64,000 nt of DNA from Sphingobium xanthum. GTDB taxonomy: Bacteria > Pseudomonadota > Alphaproteobacteria > Sphingomonadales > Sphingomonadaceae. The stretch spans positions 62,001 to 126,000 of the forward strand of contig NZ_JAHKKS010000010.1 of the NCBI RefSeq assembly GCF_019737615.1, read 5' to 3'. The position numbers and the translations under genes were made by a program. The notes under the pieces are model-generated. The model was not told the origin of the DNA and searched no databases. It saw only the letters and a program-made list of their open reading frames with translations. Below are positions 44,802 to 53,166 of this stretch, piece by piece. Position 1 is the first letter of the stretch. Every line of letters begins with the position of its first letter.

Positions 44802-44816
44802 ATAGAAAATTTCTAT
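44802..44816. promoter_or_regulatory. Palindrome over the LysR start codon
   Basis: ATAGAAA-A-TTTCTAT is a perfect inverted repeat whose right end overlaps the regulator start codon. A related TTAGAAA sequence lies about 30 bp to the left. LysR proteins bind such dyads near their own start, so it probably serves autoregulation and control of liuA. Confidence 0.55.
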
Positions 44817-45702
44817 GCTAGATCGTTATTTGCTTCGCTATTTCCTCGCTGTGGTCGATCAGGGTAATTTCTCGCGGGCGGCGGCGCTTTGCAACGTCTC
44901 GCAGCCGACGCTCTCGGTGGGCGTTGCCAAGCTGGAGGGGCAGGTCGGCGCCCCCCTGTTCCTGCGCTCAAGCCAGCGGGTCGAACTGACCGCAGCGGGA
45001 GCGCGCTTCCTGGTCCACGCCCGGCGGATCGAAAGTGAATATAATCTCGCCGAACGGGTGCTTGCGGAGGCCGAACCGGTCCGGCGCCTGCGCATCGGCT
45101 GGCTGCTGAGTATACCCACCGATTGCCTGGCCGCAGCCGTGGCCGGGGCAGGGCCGGATGAGGGGGGCATGCAGGTGGAGATCATCGAGGGCAATGAGCG
45201 CGACCTGCAGGGCCATCTTGCGCGCGGGCGGATCGACCTCGCTGTGTCGCTGGTGCGGCCGGGTGAAACGCGCTTCGCCGAGGAGTCGGTTGTCGCGGAA
45301 GGCTACCGGCTTGCGCTGCCGGCGGGGCATCGGCTGGCGGGCGCGCAAAGCGTGGCTGCGGAGGCGCTCGCCGCCGAGACGATGATCGTGCGGCGCCATT
45401 GCGAGGCGCTCGCGGCAACCAGCCGGCACTTTACCGAGCGCGGCGTGCGACCCTTCTTCGCGATGCGCTCGACCAATGACGAGCGGGTGATGGCGATGGT
45501 CGCGGCGGGGCTGGGCTTGACGGTGATGCCGGAGAGCTATCGGCGCGCCGGCATCGCCTGGCCCCAGTTGGCGGGCTTCGACCTGCAGCGGGAGATCGGG
45601 TTCGTCTTCGCGCCTCACGGGGAGCGGGCGCAACTCGCGGACCTGCCATTGCTGGCCCGGATCAGGGCGGGATTGGCGGCGGGGTCGCTCATCAGCGCAT
45701 AG
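44815..45702 (+). CDS. LysR-family regulator of the divergent acyl-CoA operon
   Basis: A 295-residue regulator. The HTH spans residues 1-60 (LLRYFLAVVDQGNFSRAAALCNVSQPTLSVGVAKLEGQVGAPLFLRSSQRVELTAAG). The effector domain (about 88-290) has the usual two-lobed layout with LRIGWLLSIPTDCLAAAV and MVAAGLGLTVMPES. It is divergent from liuA with an 87-bp gap and likely activates the operon in response to a CoA-ester or acid intermediate. The effector is not known. Confidence 0.85.
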   Translation: MLDRYLLRYFLAVVDQGNFSRAAALCNVSQPTLSVGVAKLEGQVGAPLFLRSSQRVELTAAGARFLVHARRIESEYNLAERVLAEAEPVRRLRIGWLLSIPTDCLAAAVAGAGPDEGGMQVEIIEGNERDLQGHLARGRIDLAVSLVRPGETRFAEESVVAEGYRLALPAGHRLAGAQSVAAEALAAETMIVRRHCEALAATSRHFTERGVRPFFAMRSTNDERVMAMVAAGLGLTVMPESYRRAGIAWPQLAGFDLQREIGFVFAPHGERAQLADLPLLARIRAGLAAGSLISA

Positions 45703-45748
45703 ACGGCAAGGCCGGATGGCGCGCCAGGGCTGGGCGCCCGGTGGCCGT

Positions 45749-45877
45749 TCAGTCCGCCCCACCCAGATCCGTCCGGATCGCGGCCATCAGCGCCTGATCC
45801 ATCGCGTCCATGCGGCCGGCGGCGTCCTGTTCCAGCGCGCCGGCGATGTCGGGGGCGACCAGCTCCTCCACCCGCAT
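45749..45877 (-). pseudogene. Fragment duplicating the C-terminus of the 50487-52355 gene
   Basis: A 42-codon frame (MRVEELVAPDIAGALEQDAAG..., ending RTDLGGAD) is nearly the same as the last 36 residues of the glycosyltransferase-like protein at 50487 (APDIAAALEQDAAGRMD..., ending RTDLGAGN). DNA similarity is also strong. It starts 8 bp after a carboxymuconolactone-decarboxylase-like gene on the same strand. It is most likely a remnant of a duplication. A short independent peptide cannot be excluded. Confidence 0.55.
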
Positions 45878-45884
45878 ACGTGCC

Positions 45885-46226
45885 TCAATCGTCCCGTGAG
45901 GCCCCCTCATGCTTCTGCGCGACGTTCATGAGCGCGCGGGCGGCGTTCACGGCGCAAGGCCAGCCGGCGTAGAAAGCGAGATGCGAGATTGCCTCGCCAA
46001 GCTCCTCGACAGTCAGGCCATTTTCGATGCCGAGCTCCATATGACCCTCGATCTGATTGCGGTTGAGCGCGATCAGGGTGGTGATGGTGATGAGGCTGCG
46101 GTCCCGCTTGGAAAGCTGCGAGCGTTCCCACACCTTGTCGTAAAGCACGTCCTGCGTGATCTCGTTGAGCAGCGGCGCCACTGCGGCGAGTTCCTTGCCG
46201 CGTCCGCCCGAGGGTCTTTTCATCAT
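45885..46226 (-). CDS. Carboxymuconolactone decarboxylase-like protein
   Basis: A 113-residue CMD-fold protein. KVWERSQLSKRDRSLITITTLIALNRNQIEGHMELGIENGLTVEELGEAISHLAFYAGWPCAVNAARAL is the family pattern. The AhpD-type CxxC is absent, so a peroxidase role is unlikely. Members include 4-carboxymuconolactone decarboxylase and many uncharacterised relatives. It is similar to the gene at 50066, suggesting an old duplication around the ferulate genes. Confidence 0.8.
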   Translation of the reverse strand: MMKRPSGGRGKELAAVAPLLNEITQDVLYDKVWERSQLSKRDRSLITITTLIALNRNQIEGHMELGIENGLTVEELGEAISHLAFYAGWPCAVNAARALMNVAQKHEGASRDD

Positions 46227-46459
46227 CCGTCTCCGTGTTTGCGGCTAGGCTGGCAGTTGCTATTTACAAACTCCATTCAGCATGGCACCGCATTTGCCAT
46301 AAGCCAAGCGTTCATATCGCAGTCCGGCGCCTCTCAGAAGGCGACACAGATCCACGCGGCGAGAGGATGTTGCACCGGACCAACCGGACATGCCCTGCCG
46401 CGGCGAAATGCGAGTTTCCGAGGGCGCTTGTCGCCCGCAACGCCGAAAGGACGAAGTGT

Positions 46460-46852
46460 ATGAGCCTCCTCAAGACCGACGATCCCTCTTTCCAGGCCGG
46501 CAAGGAAATGCGCCGCCAGCTGTTCGGCGACGCGGCCGTGTCGCGGCTGGAGGAAGCCGATGATTTCAACGCACCGCTGGAGGATTATGTCACGCGCGCC
46601 TGCTTCGGCGAGACCTGGACGCGACCCGGCCTCACCCTGCGCGAACGCAGCCTCATCACGCTTGCCGTGGTCTCCGCACTCAATCGGCACACGCCGGTCA
46701 AGCGCCTGACCAAGATGGCGATCACCTGCGGCGCGACCAAGGACGACATCAAAGAAACCATCCTGCAGACGACCATGTACATGGGCATCGCGGGCGGCGT
46801 GGAGACCTGGGCACTGGTCGCCGAGGCGCTCAAGGAGATCGACGCTTATTGA
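46460..46852 (+). CDS. Carboxymuconolactone decarboxylase-like protein
   Basis: A 130-residue CMD-fold protein. I chose ATG at 46460; upstream codons are probably leader sequence. Core: TRACFGETWTRPGLTLRERSLITLAVVSALNRHTPVKRLTKMAITCGATKDDIKETILQTTMYMGIAGGVETWALVAEAL. It is less similar to the other two CMD proteins here than they are to each other. It is divergent from the gene at 46226 across a 233-bp gap and lies upstream of ferA, so it may be part of aromatic-acid breakdown. Confidence 0.8.
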   Translation: MSLLKTDDPSFQAGKEMRRQLFGDAAVSRLEEADDFNAPLEDYVTRACFGETWTRPGLTLRERSLITLAVVSALNRHTPVKRLTKMAITCGATKDDIKETILQTTMYMGIAGGVETWALVAEALKEIDAY

Positions 46853-46941
46853 AGCGTTCGGCCTCGCGGTCATCGTGCAGGGTATGGCCTGCCCTCCCGT
46901 CTGGAATATCAGCCTGGCGTATATCTAGAAAGTATCGGATA

Positions 46942-46976
46942 GTGCGATCCAGACTCATAGCGTGATCCTATCGCAC
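46942..46976. promoter_or_regulatory. Spaced inverted repeat upstream of ferA
   Basis: GTGCGAT at 46942-46948 and ATCGCAC at 46970-46976 form a 7-bp inverted repeat with a 21-bp spacer in the 212-bp ferA leader. A MarR-type regulator controls fer genes in Sphingobium, and this is a candidate site for such a protein. Weak evidence. Confidence 0.3.
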
Positions 46977-47064
46977 GCTCTCACAATCGGCATTGGACCC
47001 GGTGGGGCAGGTGTCAAACAAGGCGCAAAAAGCGCCTGGCTGGACGGAGGATGGTTTGCCGGAC

Positions 47065-49182
47065 ATGGATGTGAGGATCGATGCGCCTGCTTCGGGAGCC
47101 ATGAGTGCCGCGCTGGCGCGTCTCTTGCGTCCCCGTTCCATCGCGATTGCCGGCGCTTCGCCCGATGCCCGGACCATGGGTGGCGTGGTGCTGGCGAATG
47201 TCGAGCGTTTCGCTTTCGACGGGACCATCCACCTGATCAGCCCGACGCGCGACGAGATCAACGGACACCTCTGCATCAAGTCGGCGGACGACCTGCCGAT
47301 GGGCGTGGACGCCGCCGTGCTGAACGTGCCGGGCGGCGCGATCCTGCCGATGGTCGAGGCGTGCGCCAGGCACGACGTCGGCGGCGTGATCGTCTTCGCT
47401 TCCGGCTTTGCCGAGGCGGGCGAGGAAGGCCGGCTGGCGCAGGAGCGCGTGACGGCGGTTTGCCGCGAGGCTGGCATGGCGCTGCTCGGGCCGAATTGCC
47501 TCGGCTATGCGAATTTCGTGGATGGCATCGCGCTCACCTTCGAGCCGGTGCAGCCCGCGCCGCTCGGCAATCGGCGCAGCGTCGCCGTGATCGCGCAGAG
47601 CGGCGCGACCGCGTCCAACATCCGCGCCGCGATGCAGGGCCGCGGCATCTCGGTCTCGCTGTCTGCTGCGACCGGCAATGAAGCTGTGATCGACGGCAGC
47701 GACCTCATCGATTTCATCATCGCGGCGGGCACGGCCGACGCGATCGGGCTCTATGCCGAGCAGATCCGCGATCCCGAGCGCTTCCTGGCGGCGGCGCGGC
47801 GCGCGCGGACGGCGGGCGTGCCGATCGTGATGCTGCATCCCGGCCGCAGCCAGCGTGGTATGGCGGCGGCGGCTTCGCACACTGGTGCCATGGCCGGCGA
47901 TTATGCGCTGATGCGCACGGCGGCGGAGAATGAGGCGGTCGTGGCCGTCAACACGATGGATGAGCTGTTCGACACGCTCGCTATCCTGCATCGCTATCCC
48001 AGCCCCGTGGCGGGCGACCTCGCCATCGTCACCAACAGCGGCGCGATCCGCGGCATGTGCTTCGACTTTGCCGAGGATATCGGCCTGCCGCTGGCGCAGG
48101 TGAGCGAGGCGACGCTGGCGCGGCTCGGCGAGAAGCTGCCGGGCATGGAGATCGACAATCCGCTCGATGTCGGCACGACCGGCTTCGTCAGCGGCGCCAT
48201 TTATGGCGACACGAGCGAGATCATGCTCGACGATCCGGCGGTGAGTGGCGTGTTGCTGCCGATGGCGAGCGGCGCGCCGCCGCAGCAGCGCTCCAAGTCC
48301 GACGCGGTGATCCCGGTGGCGCAGGCGGCCAGCAAGCCCGTCATCATGGCGCTGACCGGCGACGAGGCCCCGCTCGATCCCGAATTCCTGGCGGTCATGC
48401 GCGAGAGCGAGACGCCTTTGTTCCGCTCCCCGGAGCGGGCCATGCGCGCTTTCGCCGCCATCAATCGCTATGCCGCCGCGCTGCGCAATGTCGATGATCG
48501 CACGCCTGCCGCGACGGGCCTGTCCGGCTGGGCAGCGCCGGGCGTGAAGCCCGAGTATCTCGGCAAGGATTTCCTGCGGACGATAGGCGTCCGCGTGCCA
48601 GAGGGCGGGCTTGCGACAACTGTCGAAGAGGCGCTCGCCCTTGCCGGCCGCATCGGCTTCCCGCTGGTGCTGAAGGCCCAGGCCGTCGCGCTGTCGCACA
48701 AGAGCGATGTCGGCGGCGTGATCCTCAATCTGCGCGACGAGGCGGAACTGCGCGCCGGCTGGGATCGACTGATCGCCAATATCGGCGGCGCACAGATCGA
48801 TGGCGTGCTGGTCGAGCAGATGTCGTCCCCCGGCCTCGAGATGATCGTCGGCGCGCGGCATCATCCGCAATGGGGCGCGTCCGTGCTGGCCGGCCTTGGC
48901 GGCGTCTGGATCGAGGCGCTGGAGGCGGCGGAACTGTTGCCGGCTGACATATCCCATGCCCGCGCCGTCGAGCGGATCATGGGTCTGCGCGGCGCCAAGC
49001 TGCTCGGCCCCTTCCGTGGCCAGCCCGCGCGCGACGTGGATGCCGTGGCCGACGTCGTGGTCAAGGTCGGGGCCGCCATGCGCGCCGGCATCGGCATCGA
49101 GGAAATCGACATCAACCCGCTCATGGTGCTGGCGCAGGGGCAGGGGGCGATCGCCCTCGATGCCCTGATCGTCACGGCCTGA
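47065..49182 (+). CDS. ferA: ADP-forming acyl-CoA synthetase, probable feruloyl-CoA synthetase
   Basis: A 705-residue NDP-forming acyl-CoA synthetase with fused domains. A CoA-binding domain comes first (about 15-140; ALARLLRPRSIAIAGASPDARTMGG). A ligase domain follows with the phospho-His motif AASHTGAMAGDYALMRTAA. ATP-grasp is last (about 480-700; FPLVLKAQAVALSHKSDVGGVILNL and GIGIEEIDINPLMVLAQG). FerA of Sphingobium belongs to this rare ADP-forming class, and the next gene encodes the matching hydratase/lyase. A TTG at 47056, closer to ACGGAGG at 47044, is an alternative start. Confidence 0.82.
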   Translation: MDVRIDAPASGAMSAALARLLRPRSIAIAGASPDARTMGGVVLANVERFAFDGTIHLISPTRDEINGHLCIKSADDLPMGVDAAVLNVPGGAILPMVEACARHDVGGVIVFASGFAEAGEEGRLAQERVTAVCREAGMALLGPNCLGYANFVDGIALTFEPVQPAPLGNRRSVAVIAQSGATASNIRAAMQGRGISVSLSAATGNEAVIDGSDLIDFIIAAGTADAIGLYAEQIRDPERFLAAARRARTAGVPIVMLHPGRSQRGMAAAASHTGAMAGDYALMRTAAENEAVVAVNTMDELFDTLAILHRYPSPVAGDLAIVTNSGAIRGMCFDFAEDIGLPLAQVSEATLARLGEKLPGMEIDNPLDVGTTGFVSGAIYGDTSEIMLDDPAVSGVLLPMASGAPPQQRSKSDAVIPVAQAASKPVIMALTGDEAPLDPEFLAVMRESETPLFRSPERAMRAFAAINRYAAALRNVDDRTPAATGLSGWAAPGVKPEYLGKDFLRTIGVRVPEGGLATTVEEALALAGRIGFPLVLKAQAVALSHKSDVGGVILNLRDEAELRAGWDRLIANIGGAQIDGVLVEQMSSPGLEMIVGARHHPQWGASVLAGLGGVWIEALEAAELLPADISHARAVERIMGLRGAKLLGPFRGQPARDVDAVADVVVKVGAAMRAGIGIEEIDINPLMVLAQGQGAIALDALIVTA

Positions 49183-49217
49183 GCTTCACCCGACCCGAGA
49201 ATGGAACGAGCAGCATC

Positions 49218-50069
49218 ATGAGCGAGAAACCAATACCCGGCGGCGATACCGTGAAAGTCGAATTCGAGGACGGCATTGCCTGGGTGCATCTGAACCGTCC
49301 CGAGAAGCGCAACGCGATGAGCGTCGGCCTCGCCCGCGAGATGAACGAGGTGTTCGACGCGTTGGAGATCGACGACCGCGCGCAGTGCATCGTGCTGACC
49401 GGCAGCGGCGACGCCTTCTCGGCCGGCATGGACCTCAAGGACTTTTTCCGCGCGACTGATGGCATTTCCGATGTCGAGCGCCACCGTGCCTATCGCGAAA
49501 CCCGGGCCTGGCAGTGGCGCACGCTCATGTATTACGCCAAGCCGACCATTGCGATGGTCAATGGCTGGTGCTTCGGCGGCGCATTCACCCCGCTCATCTG
49601 CTGCGATCTTGCCATTACGGACGAAGATGCGGTGTTCGGCCTCTCCGAGATCAACTGGGGCGTGATTCCCGGTGGCGTGGTCTCCAAGGCGATTTCGACC
49701 CTGATGGGCGACCGCGAGGCGCTCTATTATGTGATGACTGGCGAGAAGTTCGATGGCCGCCGCGCCAAGGAGCTGGGTCTGGTCAACGAAGCCGTGCCCA
49801 AGGACCAGCTCAAGGCGCGCACCCGCGAGCTGGCGAAGATCCTCATCGACAAGAATCCGACCGTCTTGCGTCAGGCGCGCATGGCGTACAAATATTCGCG
49901 CGAGCTGAACTGGGAGCAGGCGGCTGAATATCTGACGGCGAAGGCGGACCAGACGACCTTCGTCGATAAGGAAAAGGGCCGCGAGCAGGGCCTCAGCCAG
50001 TTCCTCGACAGCAAGACGTTCAAGCCGGGACATGGCCATTATAACCGGGAAGAGGAGAAGGATGGATGA
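49218..50069 (+). CDS. ferB: Feruloyl-CoA hydratase/lyase
   Basis: A 283-residue crotonase-fold enzyme. VEFEDGIAWVHLNRPEKRNAMS, LTGSGDAFSAGMDLKDFFR (oxyanion hole), and MVNGWCFGGAFTPLICCDLAITDEDAVFGLSEINWGVIPGGVVSKAI match p-hydroxycinnamoyl-CoA hydratase/lyases, including the catalytic Glu in SEINWG. The C-terminal KYSRELNWEQAAEYLTAKADQ is also characteristic. It converts feruloyl-CoA to vanillin and acetyl-CoA. It follows ferA by 35 bp and overlaps the next gene by 4 bp. Confidence 0.92.
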   Translation: MSEKPIPGGDTVKVEFEDGIAWVHLNRPEKRNAMSVGLAREMNEVFDALEIDDRAQCIVLTGSGDAFSAGMDLKDFFRATDGISDVERHRAYRETRAWQWRTLMYYAKPTIAMVNGWCFGGAFTPLICCDLAITDEDAVFGLSEINWGVIPGGVVSKAISTLMGDREALYYVMTGEKFDGRRAKELGLVNEAVPKDQLKARTRELAKILIDKNPTVLRQARMAYKYSRELNWEQAAEYLTAKADQTTFVDKEKGREQGLSQFLDSKTFKPGHGHYNREEEKDG

Positions 50070-50404
50070 GGAGGCCGAGCGCCGCAAAGGGCGATGAACT
50101 CAAGGCTGTCGCGCCCGACTTCGTCGAGATCACCGACCGGGTGCTCTATGGCGAAGTGTGGGAGCGCGAGGGCCTCGCCCCACGCGATCGCTCCATGCTC
50201 ACCATCGCCGCGCTCATTTCGTCCGGCCGCCACGCGCAGCTCGAAAACCACGTCCGTTTCGGGTTGGAGAACGGCATCACTATGAAGGAGATGGAGGAAA
50301 TCATGATCCATCTCGCTTTCTACGTGGGCTGGCCCTCCGCCGTTGTGGCGACGCGGATTTTCCACGATGTGGTGAAAGCGCGCGAGGCGGCGGCGGGGCA
50401 GTAG
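50066..50404 (+). CDS. Carboxymuconolactone decarboxylase-like protein
   Basis: A 112-residue CMD-fold protein coupled to ferB through an ATGA overlap. EVWEREGLAPRDRSMLTIAALISSGRHAQLENHVRFGLENGITMKEMEEIMIHLAFYVGWPSAVVATRIF is the family block. It has no CxxC. Co-translation with ferB ties it to ferulate or vanillin processing, but its reaction is unknown. It ends 82 bp from the convergent glycosyltransferase-like gene. Confidence 0.82.
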   Translation: MRRPSAAKGDELKAVAPDFVEITDRVLYGEVWEREGLAPRDRSMLTIAALISSGRHAQLENHVRFGLENGITMKEMEEIMIHLAFYVGWPSAVVATRIFHDVVKAREAAAGQ

Positions 50405-50486
50405 GCCGCGTTTGGCCTCTCTTTCGTCCGGGCCGCGAACGCGGGAGACCGTCTTCCCGTCTGCACGGGGAAAGGCGAGGAGTGGG

Positions 50487-52355
50487 TTAGTTGCCTGCAC
50501 CCAGATCGGTTCGGATCGCAGCCAGCAACGCCTGATCCATCCCGTCCATGCGGCCGGCGGCATCCTGTTCCAGTGCGGCGGCGATGTCGGGCGCGGACAT
50601 GGGCTCGGCTTCCATCAGGCGGCCGATCTTCACCGGCAGGCGATGCACCTCGATGCCGGCATGCCAGCAGGTCTGGGCGAGGCTGACATGGCCCTCGAAC
50701 TCGGGCTTGCATCCGGTGAGATGCTGCGTGGCGAGACGAGGCACGAGATTGAGCGTGTCGGCATAAACGGCCATGGCTTTGGGCTCGCCGAGCGCGACCT
50801 GATCGCCGATGAGGAGGCTGCCATATTGCTGGCCCATGGCACCGTCTGCATAGATGACGGGCGCGGCGCTGGTGGCCTTGAGCATGTCGCCCCAAGAGAA
50901 GGCGATGAGGCCGAGCTGCTTGTCCGGCCGCACGCGCAGCACGAGGTCGTGCTCGCCGGCCAGCCGATCGAGCAGGCCCGCTGCAGCCGCGACCTTGTAG
51001 TGCATCTTCCGGCTGTTCGACCAACCCTGGAAGGCAGGGCCGGCGTCATCCTCCAGCACCACATGATCGGTGCCGTAGAAGGCGCCAAGCTCGCCCGCCG
51101 TGACGATGCCGCCCTGCTGGAGCGCCGCGAACAGGGCCGGATAGCGCTTGTGCATCTCCGGCATGCCGGCGCGGTGCGCCTGCGCGCGATAGGCTTCGCT
51201 GAAGGTGCCGCCGGCAAAGGGCAGATAGGCGCGATAAGGCTCGGCGCCCGAGCGGCCGACTTTCTCCCAGCTATGCACGACGACTTCATAGTCGATATCG
51301 CGGAGCAGGCTTTCGCGCCAGGTCGGGAAGGCACGCATATAGCCGCGCAATTGCCCGGAAACGCAGAGCGCGACGCGCGGGCGCCGCTTGCCGACCTTGA
51401 GGAAGGGCGCACGGCGCCGCACGAGATCGAACCCGGCATGGATCGCCTGCCAGTGGCGCGAGACGAGCTTGGCCCGCGCGCTTTCGGCAGCGCTGGCGCG
51501 CGTGCGGGGCGGGTGCATCGGGGTCCATTCGGCGACGAACTGGTCGAGGCCGTCGCCCGGCGATCCGGACAGCTTCTGCGTGACGAACAGGCGCAGGGCG
51601 AGCGAGCGCAGCGCGGCCAGATCCTCGTCCGAGGTCGACTTGCCCGCGCGCCATTCGGCGAGCAGCTCCGGCATGACGGCCTCGAGGCGGCTGGAGCCGG
51701 TGATCCAGTGAAAGCGCAGCAGTTTCCACGGCGGAAAGCGGCGCGCCAGCGCATCGGGTTGGGTGTTCGCGATCATGCTGGCGATATCGGCCACGTTGCG
51801 CGCCGCACTCAGCCGCTCGAACATGACATTATAGGGGATGGCCATGTCGCCCACATCGAAATCGGGCAGCAGATCGAGATGCCAGCGCGTGAGGGCGGCC
51901 TGATCCATCCAGTCGTGCAGCGGCGCGCGCAGCAGCAGGACCATGAGCAGGAAGCTGCGGTCGCGCAGCCCCTCGTCCCTGAGCGCGGTGAGGACCGGCT
52001 TCAGCTCGGCGGCGGTCCTGGCATAGACATCCTTCCCGCCGCTCGAATGGCTGCGGGCAATCTGGAACGCGAAAGCGGGCGGCGCGTCGAACCGCTCCGC
52101 TTGCAGGATCAGATGACGGAAGAGCGCGTCGCGCCGGGCGCGGCGCCAGTCCTCATTGAAGGTGCCGTCGAGCAGCGCGGCCGTCGCCGAGCGAGCAGCG
52201 CCATCGTAGAGCGCCTGTGTGCGCGGGCCATCCGCAAATAATTTTTCGTAAATCTCCAGCGCTTCGATGTGCTTGCCGTCTTCCGTGAAATTTTGTGCGG
52301 CGTCGATCTGCTGATCGACCAAAATCTGTGGCGAATTGACTTTATTTACTGTCAT
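50487..52355 (-). CDS. Large glycosyltransferase-like protein of a surface-glycan region
   Basis: A 622-residue soluble protein. The N-terminal part (about 1-300) is helical and TPR-like (DAAQNFTEDGKHIEALEIYEKLFADGP). The C-terminal part begins RPRVALCVSGQLRGYMRAFPTWRESLLRDIDYEVVVHSWEKVG, a pattern seen in glycosyltransferase-like proteins of capsule and O-antigen clusters. DLVLRVRPDKQLGLI also fits a nucleotide-sugar fold. I know no characterised close relative. It is divergent from the phosphatase/kinase cassette, which supports a glycan role. Its last 36 residues recur as a fragment at 45749. Confidence 0.6.
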   Translation of the reverse strand: MTVNKVNSPQILVDQQIDAAQNFTEDGKHIEALEIYEKLFADGPRTQALYDGAARSATAALLDGTFNEDWRRARRDALFRHLILQAERFDAPPAFAFQIARSHSSGGKDVYARTAAELKPVLTALRDEGLRDRSFLLMVLLLRAPLHDWMDQAALTRWHLDLLPDFDVGDMAIPYNVMFERLSAARNVADIASMIANTQPDALARRFPPWKLLRFHWITGSSRLEAVMPELLAEWRAGKSTSDEDLAALRSLALRLFVTQKLSGSPGDGLDQFVAEWTPMHPPRTRASAAESARAKLVSRHWQAIHAGFDLVRRRAPFLKVGKRRPRVALCVSGQLRGYMRAFPTWRESLLRDIDYEVVVHSWEKVGRSGAEPYRAYLPFAGGTFSEAYRAQAHRAGMPEMHKRYPALFAALQQGGIVTAGELGAFYGTDHVVLEDDAGPAFQGWSNSRKMHYKVAAAAGLLDRLAGEHDLVLRVRPDKQLGLIAFSWGDMLKATSAAPVIYADGAMGQQYGSLLIGDQVALGEPKAMAVYADTLNLVPRLATQHLTGCKPEFEGHVSLAQTCWHAGIEVHRLPVKIGRLMEAEPMSAPDIAAALEQDAAGRMDGMDQALLAAIRTDLGAGN

Positions 52356-52439
52356 TCTGTTCCTCAGATCGAAGCGGAGAATTTGTCGATGGTGCGGCGC
52401 GATGCCGGAATATTGTTAACTATACTTCAAGTCGGTTGT

Positions 52440-52468
52440 TTGACACCGTTTCATTTTCAACATATTAG
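52440..52468 (+). promoter_or_regulatory. Sigma70-like promoter for the HAD-kinase cassette
   Basis: TTGACA (52440-52445), a 17-bp spacer and TATTAG (52463-52468) give a consensus -35 and a 4/6 -10, in an AT-rich gap. Transcription would start near 52475, about 30 bases before the first start codon. Confidence 0.55.
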
Positions 52469-52506
52469 GTTATTTGCCAAGCTCGTGTGGGAGTCAATGG
52501 TTGGCC

Positions 52507-53166
52507 ATGTCGTCGCTTTCGTCCGGACTCGATGAGGCTGTCTGGCCGCTCGCATGCAATCTCGATGCCTATGAGGCGCTGCTGTTCGATCTGGACGGCA
52601 CGCTGGTCGACACGATGCCGCTGCATAGCCTCGCCTATGCCGCCGTGTTCGAGGGGATGGGCCATCGCTTCACGATGGACGACTATATCGCCAATGTCGG
52701 CCCGCCCGCGCGGGTTGCCATTCCGGCTTTCGCGCTCGCCGCGGGCATGGGCACGATCGACGACGACATGATCGCGACCATCCATCGCGAAAAGAAGGTC
52801 AGATTTAAGGAAGTGCTCGCTACGCAGAAAGCGCCGTCGCTTGCGGCGTCCGCACTGCTCGCCCGGCATGCCGGAAACAAGGCCATCGCGCTCGTTTCCT
52901 CCGGCAACCGCGATGGTGTCGAGGCGATCCTGGCGACGATGGGCTGGCGGGAGTATTTCGGCGCGGTGATCAGTGGGGATGACGTGACGCAGGGCAAGCC
53001 GCATCCGGAGCCCTATCTCATGGGCGCGGCCGCGCTGGGCGTGGCGCCGGAGCGCTGCATCGTGTTCGAGGATACGCAGGCCGGCATCCTCTCCGGCACG
53101 GCGGCGGGCATGAGCGTCATCGACGTGACGCAAGCCGGCGTCATTCACGCGCCGAACGCAGCATGA
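52507..53166 (+). CDS. HAD-superfamily phosphatase
   Basis: A 219-residue HAD hydrolase of the beta-phosphoglucomutase/phosphoglycolate phosphatase type. Motif I is LLFDLDGTLVDT, with nucleophile and acid Asp; motif II is ALVSSGNRDG; motif III/IV is GKPHPEPYLMGAAALGVAPERCIVFEDTQAGI. A helical cap lies between. I chose ATG at 52507, just after the promoter region. It overlaps the next gene by 4 bp and probably supplies or trims a small phosphorylated intermediate for the same pathway. Confidence 0.85.
   Translation: MSSLSSGLDEAVWPLACNLDAYEALLFDLDGTLVDTMPLHSLAYAAVFEGMGHRFTMDDYIANVGPPARVAIPAFALAAGMGTIDDDMIATIHREKKVRFKEVLATQKAPSLAASALLARHAGNKAIALVSSGNRDGVEAILATMGWREYFGAVISGDDVTQGKPHPEPYLMGAAALGVAPERCIVFEDTQAGILSGTAAGMSVIDVTQAGVIHAPNAA

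Noticed and set aside
47014..48957. A long minus-strand frame opposite ferA
   Set aside because: The ferA domains on the plus strand are unambiguous.
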